From: Bradyrhizobium monzae
GTDB lineage: Bacteria > Pseudomonadota > Alphaproteobacteria > Rhizobiales > Xanthobacteraceae
DNA length: 64,000 bases
NCBI RefSeq assembly: GCF_021458635.1
Contig: NZ_JAIRDQ010000008.1
Coordinates: forward strand, 1 to 64,000
Reading direction: 5' to 3'
The position numbers were made by a program, and so were the translations under genes. Below, in pieces: positions 35,229-43,634 of the stretch. Every line of letters starts with the position of its first letter. The first letter of the stretch is position 1. The notes beneath the pieces are model-generated. The model ran no database searches, was not told where the DNA came from, and saw only the letters and a list, made by a program, of their open reading frames with translations.

Positions 35229-35480
35229 GATGCGTGCGTATACTCGTCAAAGAGCGGGGCCGCGACAGGGGCGTATTTGTCGCCGGCGTTGCTGACGCGG
35301 ATCATGACCGAGGTGCCGCTTGTCATCGGCGTCAAGCAGAGCGCGGGCGACCTCAAGCTGTTCGCTGACCTCTGGGCGCCCATGGCTCGATCGCCGCGAT
35401 CCTGACCGCGGCGCCGCACGCCTCCGTCGCGTTGTGGGATGCGGCGAAGGCAGGAGGTCGAGGCGGCCGAATAGCCCGCA
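35229..35480 (+). pseudogene. DapA-family (dihydrodipicolinate synthase) remnant
   Basis: Two frames carry parts of a DHDPS-family aldolase. The first, about 35240-35372, includes GAATGAYLSPALLTRIM and then VIGVKQSAGDLKLFADL, containing the Schiff-base Lys region. Translation then jumps frame at about 35373, where AHGSIAAILTAAPHASVALW continues the barrel. The linking 20-30 residues and the whole N-terminal half are missing. The gene is plainly inactive. It lies just upstream of an SDR gene that may have belonged to the same catabolic operon. Confidence 0.7.
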
Positions 35481-35621
35481 CCCCGAAATAACGGATGTCG
35501 AACAGCAGCGCCGATCCGCTTTTACCTGCGGGTGCGGCGCTGCTACATTTTGCGCGTGTCGCATGCACGGCGCGCCAACGACGAAGAAACATGCCGATCA
35601 AAAGGGAGGGGCCGAAGTCCC

Positions 35622-36593
35622 ATGAAGGAATTTGCTGGAAAGATCGCCGTCATCACCGGTGGTGGTACGGGCATGGGGCGCGAGCTCGCCAGGCAGCTCG
35701 TTGCCGAGGGCTGCAACGTTGCGATGTGCGACATCTCGGAAGCCGCGATGGCCGAGACCAAGCGGCTCTGCGAGGTTGAGAAGCTGCCGCAGGGCCTGCG
35801 TGTCACGACCCACGTTGCCGACGTCTCGATCGAGGATCATCTCAAGCGTTTTCGCGATGAGCTCGCCGAGCAGCAGAAGACCGACAAGATCCATCTGCTG
35901 TTCAACAACGCCGGTATCGGCGGTGGCGGCAGCCTGTTCACCAACACGCGCGAGCAGTGGGAGCGCACCTTCAACATCTGCTGGGGCGGCGTCTATCTCG
36001 GCGTCCGCACCTTCCTGCCGATGCTGGTCAAGGCCGACGAGGCCCACATCGTCAACACCGCCAGCGTCAACGGCTTCTGGGCCTCGATCGGCATGGGCCA
36101 GGCCCACACCGCCTACAGCTCGGCGAAGTTCGCGGTGAAGGGATTCAGCGAAGCGCTGATCAACGACCTGCGCTTGCACGCGCCGCACGTCAAATGCTCG
36201 GTGGTGATGCCCGGCCATATCGGCACCTCGATCGTCTCCAACTCACGCAAGGTGCAGAGCGGCGACGGATCGGAGCGCCTCAACGCCGAGGAGGTCGTGC
36301 TGACCCGCAAACGCATGGTTGCGGCCGGCGTGCCAGATGCTGACAAAAAGTCGGACGAGGAGATCCAGGCGGCGTTCGCCGAACGCGCCCGCACCTTCCT
36401 CGAGGATGCGCCGACGACGGCGGCGCAGGCCGCCAGGATCATCCTCGATGGCGTGAAGGCGGAGCGCTGGCGCATCCTGGTCGGCGAGGATGCCAGGCTG
36501 CTCGACGAACGCGTGCGCGCGGCGCCCGAGCAGGCCTATGACCGCACATTCTACGAAAGCTTCACCCAGGAAGTCGGTTGGCGGCTTGGCTGA
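35622..36593 (+). CDS. short-chain dehydrogenase/reductase
   Basis: The 323-residue protein has the Rossmann motif TGGGTGMGRELA (about 14-25), the NNAG motif at FNNAGIGGGGS, and the Ser-Tyr-Lys triad in NTASVNGFW and HTAYSSAKFAVKGFSEAL. An extra C-terminal region of about 80 residues follows the usual 250-residue core. AAGGGAGGGG lies about 11 bases before the ATG at 35622. The substrate is unknown. It sits directly after the DapA-family remnant. Confidence 0.9.
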   Translation: MKEFAGKIAVITGGGTGMGRELARQLVAEGCNVAMCDISEAAMAETKRLCEVEKLPQGLRVTTHVADVSIEDHLKRFRDELAEQQKTDKIHLLFNNAGIGGGGSLFTNTREQWERTFNICWGGVYLGVRTFLPMLVKADEAHIVNTASVNGFWASIGMGQAHTAYSSAKFAVKGFSEALINDLRLHAPHVKCSVVMPGHIGTSIVSNSRKVQSGDGSERLNAEEVVLTRKRMVAAGVPDADKKSDEEIQAAFAERARTFLEDAPTTAAQAARIILDGVKAERWRILVGEDARLLDERVRAAPEQAYDRTFYESFTQEVGWRLG

Positions 36594-36680
36594 CTCTGTT
36601 CGGCTGACACCGTTCAACGAGCGCGCGCTTATGTGGGTATGATGGGCATCATCGCAAGAGGTGTGCGGGTGGTTTTACTC

Positions 36681-36698
36681 AGGTAATTTCGCTTACCT
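36681..36698. promoter_or_regulatory. inverted repeat AGGTAA-N6-TTACCT
   Basis: AGGTAA at 36681-36686 and TTACCT at 36693-36698 are a perfect 6-bp inverted repeat with six bases between. It lies in the 276-base gap between the SDR and the next hydrolase gene. It may be an operator; the binder is unknown, though a MarR regulator is encoded close by at 38020-38526. Confidence 0.35.
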
Positions 36699-36730
36699 CC
36701 GGCGCGCGTTCGTCCTCTTATGAAGATACG

Positions 36731-36759
36731 GAATGTCACGCATGCGACATGTGACATTC
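36731..36759. promoter_or_regulatory. perfect 9-bp inverted repeat GAATGTCAC...GTGACATTC
   Basis: GAATGTCAC at 36731-36739 and GTGACATTC at 36751-36759 pair exactly, with an 11-base spacer. It is about 110 bases before the hydrolase ATG at 36870. Its length and symmetry suggest a dimeric regulator binding site. It could also be a transcript hairpin after the SDR gene, but no T-run follows. Confidence 0.45.
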
Positions 36760-36869
36760 GTTCAAGCGATGGTGATCTCGAACGGGTCTCATTCGGCGCA
36801 CGGCTGCTTGGTTGGCAGACTGAAATAGTTTAGTGAATCAGGGTAGCGCCACGACAAAGCGTAGCTCCG

Positions 36870-37985
36870 ATGATACCCGCATGCCTCTCCGACGACTTCA
36901 TCCTCTGCCCGGAGAGAGAGGATATCTCCGCTGAGTTCACGCGGCTGCTTACGGCGGCGCAAGAGGGCGGCGCCACCATTGCCGAATGCCTGATGATCGC
37001 GCGGCAGCTCAAGCGCGACGACGAGCAGTCCTGGCATCGCGAGTGGAAGAAGCTGGCGCAGGCCAACCGGCATCGTGCCGAGGCAGCGTTCGCGGAAGGC
37101 CATATGGCGACGGCGCAGCGCAATTGGCTGCGCGCGATGAACTACTACGGTGCCGCCGCGATGCCGCTCGATCCCGCCGATGAGCGCCGCTGGGTCGCGG
37201 TGCTCGCGATGCAGGAATGCGCTCGCCGTTTCCTCACGGCGCGCGGGCCGGCCGGCGAAGTCGTGACAATCCCCTGGGTCGAAGGACACTCGTTGCAGGG
37301 CTACTTCCTGCCTGCGCCTGCGGCGAACGGTCGCGCTCCGACGGTGATCTGCATCGGCGAGCCCGGCCACCGCAAAGAAGAGTTCCTGTTCAAGCTCGCG
37401 CCCCATGCGCGCGAGCGCGGGTTGTCGATGCTCGCACTGGACCTGCTCGGCGGCCAGCGTGACGATTACGCCGACATGCTCATGCAGCGCCGGGATCTCG
37501 AAAGCTCGGTTGGCAGCGCGATGGATTATCTGGAGCGGCGCCCGGACGTGGATTTCGATCGCGTTGCGATCGTGGCGGACGGGTGGGGCTCTTCGTTCGT
37601 GACGCGTGCGGTGTTGCAGGAGCCGCGTCTCGCCGCGGCCGTCTGCGACGGCGGCTTGTGGGACCTGCACGAGCGGTCGTTCTTTGCCAGCCGTTTTGCG
37701 GTGAGCGAACTCAGCATTGTCCCGGTGCCGCATGCGCCGCTGATGGCCTCGGGCGCCGAATGTCCGGTGTTGATCACGCTCGGCGAGGACGGCTGGCTCA
37801 AGGCTGATCGGGCGCGTCAGATCCTGCAAAAATCCCAGCTCGGCAGCTCGGATATCGTGTTGAAAGTGTTCACTGCGGCCGAGACCGGCGCTGCACAGGC
37901 GCACGCCGACAATCCGAGCCTTGCCAACGAATACATCTTCGACTGGCTCGAATCGCAATTCGGTGCCGTCGGCAAGCGGATCTGA
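36870..37985 (+). CDS. alpha/beta-hydrolase-fold protein, probably lacking the nucleophile
   Basis: The 371-residue protein has a helical N-terminal domain (about 1-115) and an alpha/beta-hydrolase domain like the FrsA or dihydroxypseudooxynicotine-hydrolase group. The strand-turn where the Ser nucleophile should sit reads IVADGWGSSFVTRA, with Gly and Trp in place of the G-x-S-x-G elbow. The rest of the fold is recognisable, for example PTVICIGEPGHRKEEFLFKL. It may be catalytically inert or use a different mechanism. Two palindromes precede it. Confidence 0.75.
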   Translation: MIPACLSDDFILCPEREDISAEFTRLLTAAQEGGATIAECLMIARQLKRDDEQSWHREWKKLAQANRHRAEAAFAEGHMATAQRNWLRAMNYYGAAAMPLDPADERRWVAVLAMQECARRFLTARGPAGEVVTIPWVEGHSLQGYFLPAPAANGRAPTVICIGEPGHRKEEFLFKLAPHARERGLSMLALDLLGGQRDDYADMLMQRRDLESSVGSAMDYLERRPDVDFDRVAIVADGWGSSFVTRAVLQEPRLAAAVCDGGLWDLHERSFFASRFAVSELSIVPVPHAPLMASGAECPVLITLGEDGWLKADRARQILQKSQLGSSDIVLKVFTAAETGAAQAHADNPSLANEYIFDWLESQFGAVGKRI

Positions 37986-38019
37986 GCGCAGCCCTTGCGC
38001 TTAGACACGGCTGCGCGCC

Positions 38020-38526
38020 TCAGAAATCGAGGGAGATCCTGACGCAGGCCTTTTCGAGCCGGGTCTTCAGCGTCGCGAGCTTGGTCGTGAATTCCGTTAG
38101 CTCGTTCTCGTCGAACTCCTGGAAGACGAATTCGCGAATCGTCTTGTACTGCTCGTTGAGGCTGGCGATGTGCTTCTGCGTTTTCTCGACCAGCGACAGC
38201 CGCACCACGCGCGCATCGGTGGGGGAGGGGCGGCGGCGCAGCAGCCCCTTCTTCTCCAGCAGTTTGGACTGGGTGGTGACGAAGGACGGGTCGACATGGA
38301 GCAGCTTGGAGACCACGTTGATGGGCACGCCGTCGTCCTTGTCGAGGTCCGAAATCGCCATCAGGATCAGCCATTGCGGTCCGCTGATGCCGAGCGTCCT
38401 GGCCCAGAACTGACGCAACTCCTCCAGATACATGTTGATCGACGATATTTCCCAGGTGAATCTTCTGATGATATCGAGATTGCCGGCGGAGCGGAGGCGC
38501 GCCCCTTCTTTCCTCGTCGCTGACAC
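38020..38526 (-). CDS. MarR-family transcriptional regulator
   Basis: The 168-residue protein has a MarR winged helix: INVVSKLLHVDPSFVTTQSK followed by the wing RRRPSPTDARVVRLSLVEK. The start is taken as GTG at 38526, with GGGAGTGAC seven bases upstream; an in-frame upstream ATG at 38589 lacks a site. It converges on the hydrolase gene, separated by 34 bases. Its target and inducer are unknown. Confidence 0.82.
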   Translation of the reverse strand: MSATRKEGARLRSAGNLDIIRRFTWEISSINMYLEELRQFWARTLGISGPQWLILMAISDLDKDDGVPINVVSKLLHVDPSFVTTQSKLLEKKGLLRRRPSPTDARVVRLSLVEKTQKHIASLNEQYKTIREFVFQEFDENELTEFTTKLATLKTRLEKACVRISLDF

Positions 38527-38734
38527 AGCGTCACTCCCGCAGGCTGGATTCTCTCTGGCTGGTGTTCGCGGTGGCGATAGTCCACGCAAGTCTGCCCTGA
38601 CGCAAGTGCAGGGCAGGGTAATTGTGTCACAGAAATTACAAATATGATCCGGTCAGTCTTTTTAGCTCACGCGTCCGGTGTTGCGCCACGGACACAGGGT
38701 TAGTGAAACCATAAAGCTGAGCTGATAAACTATT

Positions 38735-38764
38735 TTGATTAAGGGAACAGCGCAGGCATATTGA
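38735..38764 (+). promoter_or_regulatory. possible promoter of the porin gene
   Basis: TTGATT at 38735-38740 and TATTGA at 38759-38764, with an 18-base spacer, form a plausible sigma-70 promoter in an otherwise untranslated 411-base gap (38527-38937). It implies a 5' leader of about 165 bases with GC-rich stem-loops. I see no other gene in this gap. Confidence 0.35.
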
Positions 38765-38937
38765 TCCGTGACGGTGGGGGGTTCTCGATCGTCCCGTTGC
38801 AGGTGGTTCGCTCACGTCCCTCGCGTCGAATGCGGGTGTGTCCGAAAGCGCTAAGCGGCCGAGCGGATTTGAAGAGACGGGGATCTGGGGGGCCTCACGG
38901 TCCGGTCTCCGCAAAATGAGCAACTTGGAGGTTTTAT

Positions 38938-40440
38938 ATGAAAGTGGTGAAGAGCCTTTTGCTCGGCACTGCGGCGACCCTGATCGCCGTCGGTGGAGCT
39001 CAAGCGGCTGATCTTCCGGTCAAGGCCAAGGCGGTCGAATACGTGAAGATCTGCTCGCTGTACGGTGCGGGTTTCTACTACATGCCCGGCACCGACACCT
39101 GCATCAAGCTGGGTGGTTATGTGCGCGCCGACGCGATTCTCGGCGGCGCTGGCGACTACGGTTTCAACAACAGCACCGCCGCGGTGAACGGTGGCTCAAA
39201 CAACCGTCTGACCAACTACTACTACAGCCGCGCTCGTATGGACCTCAACGTCGATACCCGCACGGCGACCGAATACGGCGTTGTCCGCACCTACGCTGAT
39301 ATGGTCTTCACTTACGACACGTCCAACGTCACCGGCAGCAGCCCTTCGGCGATCTCGCCCAGTGCACCTTCGCTCGGTCTCTTCCATGCGTTCATCCAGT
39401 TCGCTGGGTTCACCATGGGCCGCACGGTCTCGATCTTCGATGCCCCGTGGCAGAGCTATCCGGCTGGCGGTCCCGATTCCATTCCGGGCGGCTCCAACCA
39501 CGTCAACGGTATCAACCAGTTCGCCTATACCGCTGACTTCGGCCAGGGCATCACTGGTTCGATCGCGTTGGAAGAGGAGACGACAGCGTCGAACGGCCAG
39601 TCGAACCTGTGGAACGCCTCCGGCTTCGCTTCACCGGTCGCTGCTGCCACTGCGTTGATTACGGGTGGTTCTTACGGCTCCAGCGATTGGGGTGGAACGC
39701 GCTCCCCCGATATCACCGGCGCGGTCCGTGTTGACCAGGCTTGGGGTCTTGCCCAGCTCTCGGTTGCTGCACATAATCTTCATGCGGCCTACTACGGCAC
39801 GACGGAACCCACGGGTCACCCGTCGGACAAGTGGGGTTGGGCTGTCCAGGGTTCGTTGTCGATCAAGAACATCCCGACTGGTGCTGGCGACGTTATCAAC
39901 TTGCAGGCCGTCTACACGGACGGTGCATCGCGATATAACTTCCAGAGCCTGTTTCCGCAGACCTTCTTGATGTTCAGCGGTAGCAGCACGGCGTATCAGA
40001 GCGTCGGTTTGGCTGGCGTTGCTGACGGCGTCTTCGGCGCTGGCGGCAGCATCGATACCGTGAAGACCTGGGGTCTCCGCGGTGGCTTCACCCACAACTG
40101 GACCCCGAACTGGGCGAGCGCCGTCTACGGCGGTTATGCCCAGCTGAAGTACGGTTCCACGGGCAAGGGCTTGATCTGCGCCAACCTCGCTGCGATCGCA
40201 GTGGCAGGCTCGACCTGTAACCCGGACTTCAACTTCGGCGTCGTCGGCGTCAACACCGTCTGGACTCCGGTCAAGAACCTGGCGTTCACGGCCGACCTGA
40301 GCTGGTCGCGCCTGGACCAGAAGCACTCTGGCGCCGTCACTGCCCCGGCCATTTCGACTGCCGCCAAGCCGGCCGCCGTGTACGAGCTGAAGGACCAGAA
40401 CTCGGTGACCATGATGCTGCGCGCTCAGCGCAACTTCTAA
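38938..40440 (+). CDS. alphaproteobacterial porin (Porin_2 type)
   Basis: The 500-residue outer-membrane channel starts with the signal peptide MKVVKSLLLGTAATLIA ending at QAADLPVKAKA. The mature start EYVKICSLYGAGFYYMPGTD with two Cys is characteristic of Rhizobiales porins, and the end QNSVTMMLRAQRNF carries the terminal aromatic residue of beta-barrels. The alternating barrel pattern is visible throughout. CTTGGAGG precedes the ATG. A strong terminator follows. The protein would admit small hydrophilic solutes. Confidence 0.93.
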   Translation: MKVVKSLLLGTAATLIAVGGAQAADLPVKAKAVEYVKICSLYGAGFYYMPGTDTCIKLGGYVRADAILGGAGDYGFNNSTAAVNGGSNNRLTNYYYSRARMDLNVDTRTATEYGVVRTYADMVFTYDTSNVTGSSPSAISPSAPSLGLFHAFIQFAGFTMGRTVSIFDAPWQSYPAGGPDSIPGGSNHVNGINQFAYTADFGQGITGSIALEEETTASNGQSNLWNASGFASPVAAATALITGGSYGSSDWGGTRSPDITGAVRVDQAWGLAQLSVAAHNLHAAYYGTTEPTGHPSDKWGWAVQGSLSIKNIPTGAGDVINLQAVYTDGASRYNFQSLFPQTFLMFSGSSTAYQSVGLAGVADGVFGAGGSIDTVKTWGLRGGFTHNWTPNWASAVYGGYAQLKYGSTGKGLICANLAAIAVAGSTCNPDFNFGVVGVNTVWTPVKNLAFTADLSWSRLDQKHSGAVTAPAISTAAKPAAVYELKDQNSVTMMLRAQRNF

Positions 40441-40465
40441 GGTCGATCGCGTAAATCGATCAGAG

Positions 40466-40496
40466 AACCCCGGCGGGCAACCGCCGGGGCTTTTTT
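40466..40496 (+). terminator. rho-independent terminator of the porin gene
   Basis: ACCCCGGCGG, a GCAA loop and CCGCCGGGGC make a GC-rich stem of about 9 bp followed by TTTTTT. It begins 26 bases after the porin stop. The strength of the T-run indicates efficient termination. Confidence 0.9.
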
Positions 40497-40611
40497 CTGG
40501 CGCGATGGGGATTTCGAAAAACCGAACTCTCCTGCGCGGGCGGCGAAGACGAGCTATGCGAATCGATTGCCGCCAAACTTATTTACTTACCTGAGCTGCT
40601 CAGCTATATAG

Positions 40612-40697
40612 TTGTCAGCCGGTTTCAAAAAATCACGGCTCTTAGCTTCACGCTAAGCCTCCAGAAACCTCCGGTAGTGCCCTGCCGGAGGTTTTTC
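40612..40697 (+). ncRNA. candidate small RNA between porin and gcrA
   Basis: After the porin terminator, a separate unit of about 85 bases carries two hairpins: CTTAGC-TTCAC-GCTAAG at 40641-40657, and AAACCTCCGG...CCGGAGGTTTTT at 40665-40696, the latter ending in a T-run in the plus direction. TTACTT at 40583 and TATATA at 40605, 16 bases apart, could form a promoter. No ORF explains the stretch. The terminal hairpin could instead serve gcrA on the minus strand, but the T-run is weaker in that direction. Confidence 0.4.
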
Positions 40698-40724
40698 GTT
40701 GTGGGGTTTGAGCGACGGCGGGCT

Positions 40725-41213
40725 TCAGCCACGCATGACACGCGCGCGCGAGTTCGGCTTGTAGGCGAGGCGGCTGTGGCCGGCGCAATAGGGCTGGCCG
40801 TCGTGCGCGGCGTTGCCGCAGAAGCAGAAATCCTCTGCGCCGGGCGTCGAGATCGGCCAGCGGCAACGGTTTTCGCCGAGCTCCATCAGCGAGCAGCGAT
40901 TGGCCTCGTCGATCGGCCCGGTCGCGACAGGCGCGTCCGCTTCGCCGTAGATCGTGGCGAGCATCTCGAATTGTAGCCGGGGCACCGCTTTTGGCGCGCG
41001 GGGCGCGGAATTCCTGTCCTGATTCCTGTTTTGGAGCCCGCGCTCGTCGACTGCGCGGCCGCGCGTGAGATTCAGGCGCGACAGCTTGCCGATCACGGCG
41101 TTGCGGCTGACGCCGATGTCGGCGGCGATCTCGCGGCAGGATAGACCAGCCTCGAAATGTTGCCTCAGAAGTTCAATTCGTTCGTTGGTCCAGGTTGGTG
41201 AGAGAACAGGCAT
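40725..41213 (-). CDS. gcrA: cell-cycle regulator GcrA
   Basis: The 162-residue protein is the alphaproteobacterial cell-cycle factor that works with sigma-70 at CcrM-methylated GANTC promoters. It opens with the DNA-binding domain WTNERIELLRQHFEAGLSCREIAADIG and RNAVIGKLSRLNL. The C-terminal Cys/His segment CRWPISTPGAEDFCFCG with PYCAGHSRLAY is the conserved sigma-binding module. The ATG at 41213 gives the usual MPVLSPTWT-like start. Length is slightly below that of Caulobacter GcrA. Confidence 0.94.
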   Translation of the reverse strand: MPVLSPTWTNERIELLRQHFEAGLSCREIAADIGVSRNAVIGKLSRLNLTRGRAVDERGLQNRNQDRNSAPRAPKAVPRLQFEMLATIYGEADAPVATGPIDEANRCSLMELGENRCRWPISTPGAEDFCFCGNAAHDGQPYCAGHSRLAYKPNSRARVMRG

Positions 41214-41285
41214 TGTAACGGTCCCAGGTTGCGACAATCGACCAACCGCAGCTCGAGATCCGTCCGCTCCCCGTTCGGCGCGCGC

Positions 41286-41483
41286 TCACGTCCTGCCATT
41301 GTCGCGAATCGACAAAAGCCCGTCCTTGATGGCGAGACGGATGCCTTCCTCGATCAAGGTACGTGCGACGCCGGGAACGCTGGTGCCGTGGGTGCCCTGT
41401 CTCACCAACTTCTCCAGATAGGTGATGGTCGAGAGCGCCAAGGTTACGGGAATGCGGTCAGTCTCGGCTTTTTCGGTGGCCAT
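41286..41483 (-). CDS. small ribbon-helix-helix-like protein
   Basis: The 65-residue product has a beta strand RIPVTLALSTIT followed by two helices (TYLEKLVRQG and VARTLIEEGIRLAIKDGLL), a pattern suggesting a MetJ/Arc-type ribbon-helix-helix DNA-binding fold. No toxin gene adjoins it. It lies directly upstream of gcrA on the same strand, 72 bases away. It may be a regulator, but the fold is inferred only from the pattern. Confidence 0.65.
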   Translation of the reverse strand: MATEKAETDRIPVTLALSTITYLEKLVRQGTHGTSVPGVARTLIEEGIRLAIKDGLLSIRDNGRT

Positions 41484-41625
41484 AGCCGAACGCTAGCCTC
41501 TTACTCGGGTACATAAAAGTAACGATTAAGACTCTATTTAGGTTCGGGGGCAGAAGTCAAATGCAGCTTAGGCTGGTTGCTCAGCTCGTTGGAATCGTGA
41601 AGGAAATCAGGCGTGGCTCAGCGCG

Positions 41626-41646
41626 CCGCCCGGAATGACCGGGCGG
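41626..41646 (-). terminator. terminator-like hairpin after the amidase gene
   Basis: CCGCCCGG, loop AATGA and CCGGGCGG form a perfect 8-bp stem. It begins 38 bases after the stop of the acetamidase-like gene on the minus strand. There is no strong T-run, so it may stabilise or end the transcript. Confidence 0.45.
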
Positions 41647-41683
41647 TGAGGAAGCGTGGAGTGGCCAGGAGGTGCCGGCGAGA

Positions 41684-42625
41684 TCAGCCGTGCACGATCG
41701 CCTTTTCGATCATGCAATGGATGCCCTTGGAGCCGTTGACGGTCTGGGTCACCCGCAGATCGGCGGCAAGACTGCACAGTGTATAGGCGTCCTCGCGCGA
41801 CAGGTTTCGCGTCTCGCCCAGCAGGACGATCATGTCGCGCAGCGCCCGCACCGCGCATTGGTCGAGGTCGGGGTCCATCGCCATGGTCATGTAGTGGGTC
41901 GGCGTCTCCGCGCGCGGATAGTCGAATCGCAAATCCTTGCGCAGCGTCAACCGGAAGCGGCCCTGCAACGCCGTCTCGATGGCGGTGACGCAGACCTCGC
42001 CGTCACCCTGCACGCCATGACCGTCGCCGCAGGAGAACATCGCGCCCGGAACGAACACCGGCAGATACAACGTTGCGCCGGCGCCGAGCTCCTTGTTGTC
42101 GAGATTGCCGCCCATGGCGCGCGGAACGAGCGAGGAGATGCGGCCCCAGGCCGGGGGCGGCGACACGCCCATCACGCCGAAAAACGGTTTTAGCGGCAGG
42201 TCGAGGCCCCACGGCATCCGGCCGACCATCCGCGACCGGTCCAGCGGAATGTTGAGGATCCGGGTCTCGTGGAAATCGTCGGGCAGGGTGCCGGACAGCG
42301 GCTTGATCATGTTCCAGCCCCAGTCCTGGCGGAGCTGGACGTCGAGGATATCGACTGCGAGCACGTCGCCAGGCTCGGCGCCTTCGACCGCGATCGGGCC
42401 GGTCAGGATGTGGCCGGGGAGCATGCGCTCGTTCCTGGCGTGAACCTCGAAGATCTCCGGCGGAATGTGAAACTTGCTGCGGTCGGGCAGCATGTCCGGG
42501 CCGCCGCTGATGGTGTCGACGGTCACCTCGTCGCCGCTGGCGATGGTGAGGACGGGCTTGAGCGCGGCTTCAAAGAAGCCCCAGTGGCAGGTTTCGGGAC
42601 TTGAATGCAGGTGATGGTGGGTCAT
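41684..42625 (-). CDS. acetamidase/formamidase family protein
   Basis: The 313-residue protein belongs to the FmdA/AmdA family, which hydrolyses formamide or acetamide to ammonia and the acid. Family blocks are PETCHWGFFEAALKPVLTI, GDVLAVDILDVQLRQDWGW and FSCGDGHGVQGDGEVCVTAIE. The start is taken at 42625, where the family consensus MTHHHLHSS begins; an ATG 12 codons earlier is possible. It diverges from the YdcF-like gene. It may supply nitrogen. Substrate specificity is not determined. Confidence 0.88.
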   Translation of the reverse strand: MTHHHLHSSPETCHWGFFEAALKPVLTIASGDEVTVDTISGGPDMLPDRSKFHIPPEIFEVHARNERMLPGHILTGPIAVEGAEPGDVLAVDILDVQLRQDWGWNMIKPLSGTLPDDFHETRILNIPLDRSRMVGRMPWGLDLPLKPFFGVMGVSPPPAWGRISSLVPRAMGGNLDNKELGAGATLYLPVFVPGAMFSCGDGHGVQGDGEVCVTAIETALQGRFRLTLRKDLRFDYPRAETPTHYMTMAMDPDLDQCAVRALRDMIVLLGETRNLSREDAYTLCSLAADLRVTQTVNGSKGIHCMIEKAIVHG

Positions 42626-42672
42626 TTGCCGCGTCCAATCGGTTTCATCAGAACTTGTCATGAGATCTTGTC

Positions 42673-43578
42673 ATGCCCGGGCTTGACCAAGCAATCGATC
42701 CTCTTCCAAGAAGATTTCTGAATATGGGCGGGCGGGCCAAGCCTGCGCACCACGATCGTTTCAGCGAGGCTTCCCTGTATTTCCTTCTTTCCAAGACGCT
42801 CGGTGCCGCAGTGGTGCCGATCAATCTTCTGGTCGAACTCGGGATCATCTCGGTCGTGCTGATGGCAACGCGTTTTGCCGGGCTCGGCCGGAAGCTGGCC
42901 GCGACCACGCTGATCCTGCTCGCGCTCGCCGCTTTTTCGCCGCTCGGCAATCTGCTGCTCTATCCGTTGGAGGCACGCTTTCCCGCGTGGGATCCGTCGC
43001 GTGGCGCGCCTGACGGCATCGTCGTGCTGGGCGGCTCGGTTGATACCGATCTGTCGGCAGCACATCACACGCCGGTGGTCTTGCACGCGGCCGATCGTTT
43101 TTTTGCGCCGGCCGAGCTTGCGCGTCGCTATCCGAACGCGCGCATCGTCTTCACCGGCGGCACTTCGAACCTGATCTCGACAGATGCCAAGGAAGCCGAC
43201 TATTCCGCGCCGATCTTGGAGACCCTCGGCATATCAAAGGAGCGGTTGATCCTTGAACGCGATTCCCGCAACACTTGGGAGAATGCGATCTTCACGAAGA
43301 AGCTGGTTGCGCCAAAACCGGGCGAGCGGTGGCTCCTGATCACTTCCGCCTTCCACATGCCGCGCGCGATGGGAATCTTCCGCAAGGCCGGCTTCGACGT
43401 CGAGGCGTATCCCGTCGACTGGCGGACCGGCGGGCCCGACGATGTTCTCTCCTTCACGAACAATGGCGCAGACGGGCTCGACAGGACCAACGTGGCCGTG
43501 CGCGAATGGATCGGCCTCTTGGCCTACCGCCTCATAGGCAGGACCAGCGAGTTGCTTCCCGGGCCGGCCAAGGACTAG
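42673..43578 (+). CDS. YdcF-family (DUF218) membrane-associated protein
   Basis: The 301-residue product has two N-terminal membrane segments (about 45-62 and 70-90) and a DUF218 domain from about residue 115, with DGIVVLGGSVDTDL, ARIVFTGGTSN, ERDSRNTWENAIFTK and WLLITSAFHMPRAMGIF. Such proteins, for example ElyC, act in envelope carbon-lipid or peptidoglycan steps. The first 35 residues are low in homology and lie over repeat-like DNA; the true start may be the ATG at 42724 or later. Confidence 0.8.
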   Translation: MPGLDQAIDPLPRRFLNMGGRAKPAHHDRFSEASLYFLLSKTLGAAVVPINLLVELGIISVVLMATRFAGLGRKLAATTLILLALAAFSPLGNLLLYPLEARFPAWDPSRGAPDGIVVLGGSVDTDLSAAHHTPVVLHAADRFFAPAELARRYPNARIVFTGGTSNLISTDAKEADYSAPILETLGISKERLILERDSRNTWENAIFTKKLVAPKPGERWLLITSAFHMPRAMGIFRKAGFDVEAYPVDWRTGGPDDVLSFTNNGADGLDRTNVAVREWIGLLAYRLIGRTSELLPGPAKD

Positions 43579-43634
43579 AACAGGCCTCAGAAGCCCAACA
43601 ATACGCGTCGGAAACGTCGCGCCGGGAGGATGCC

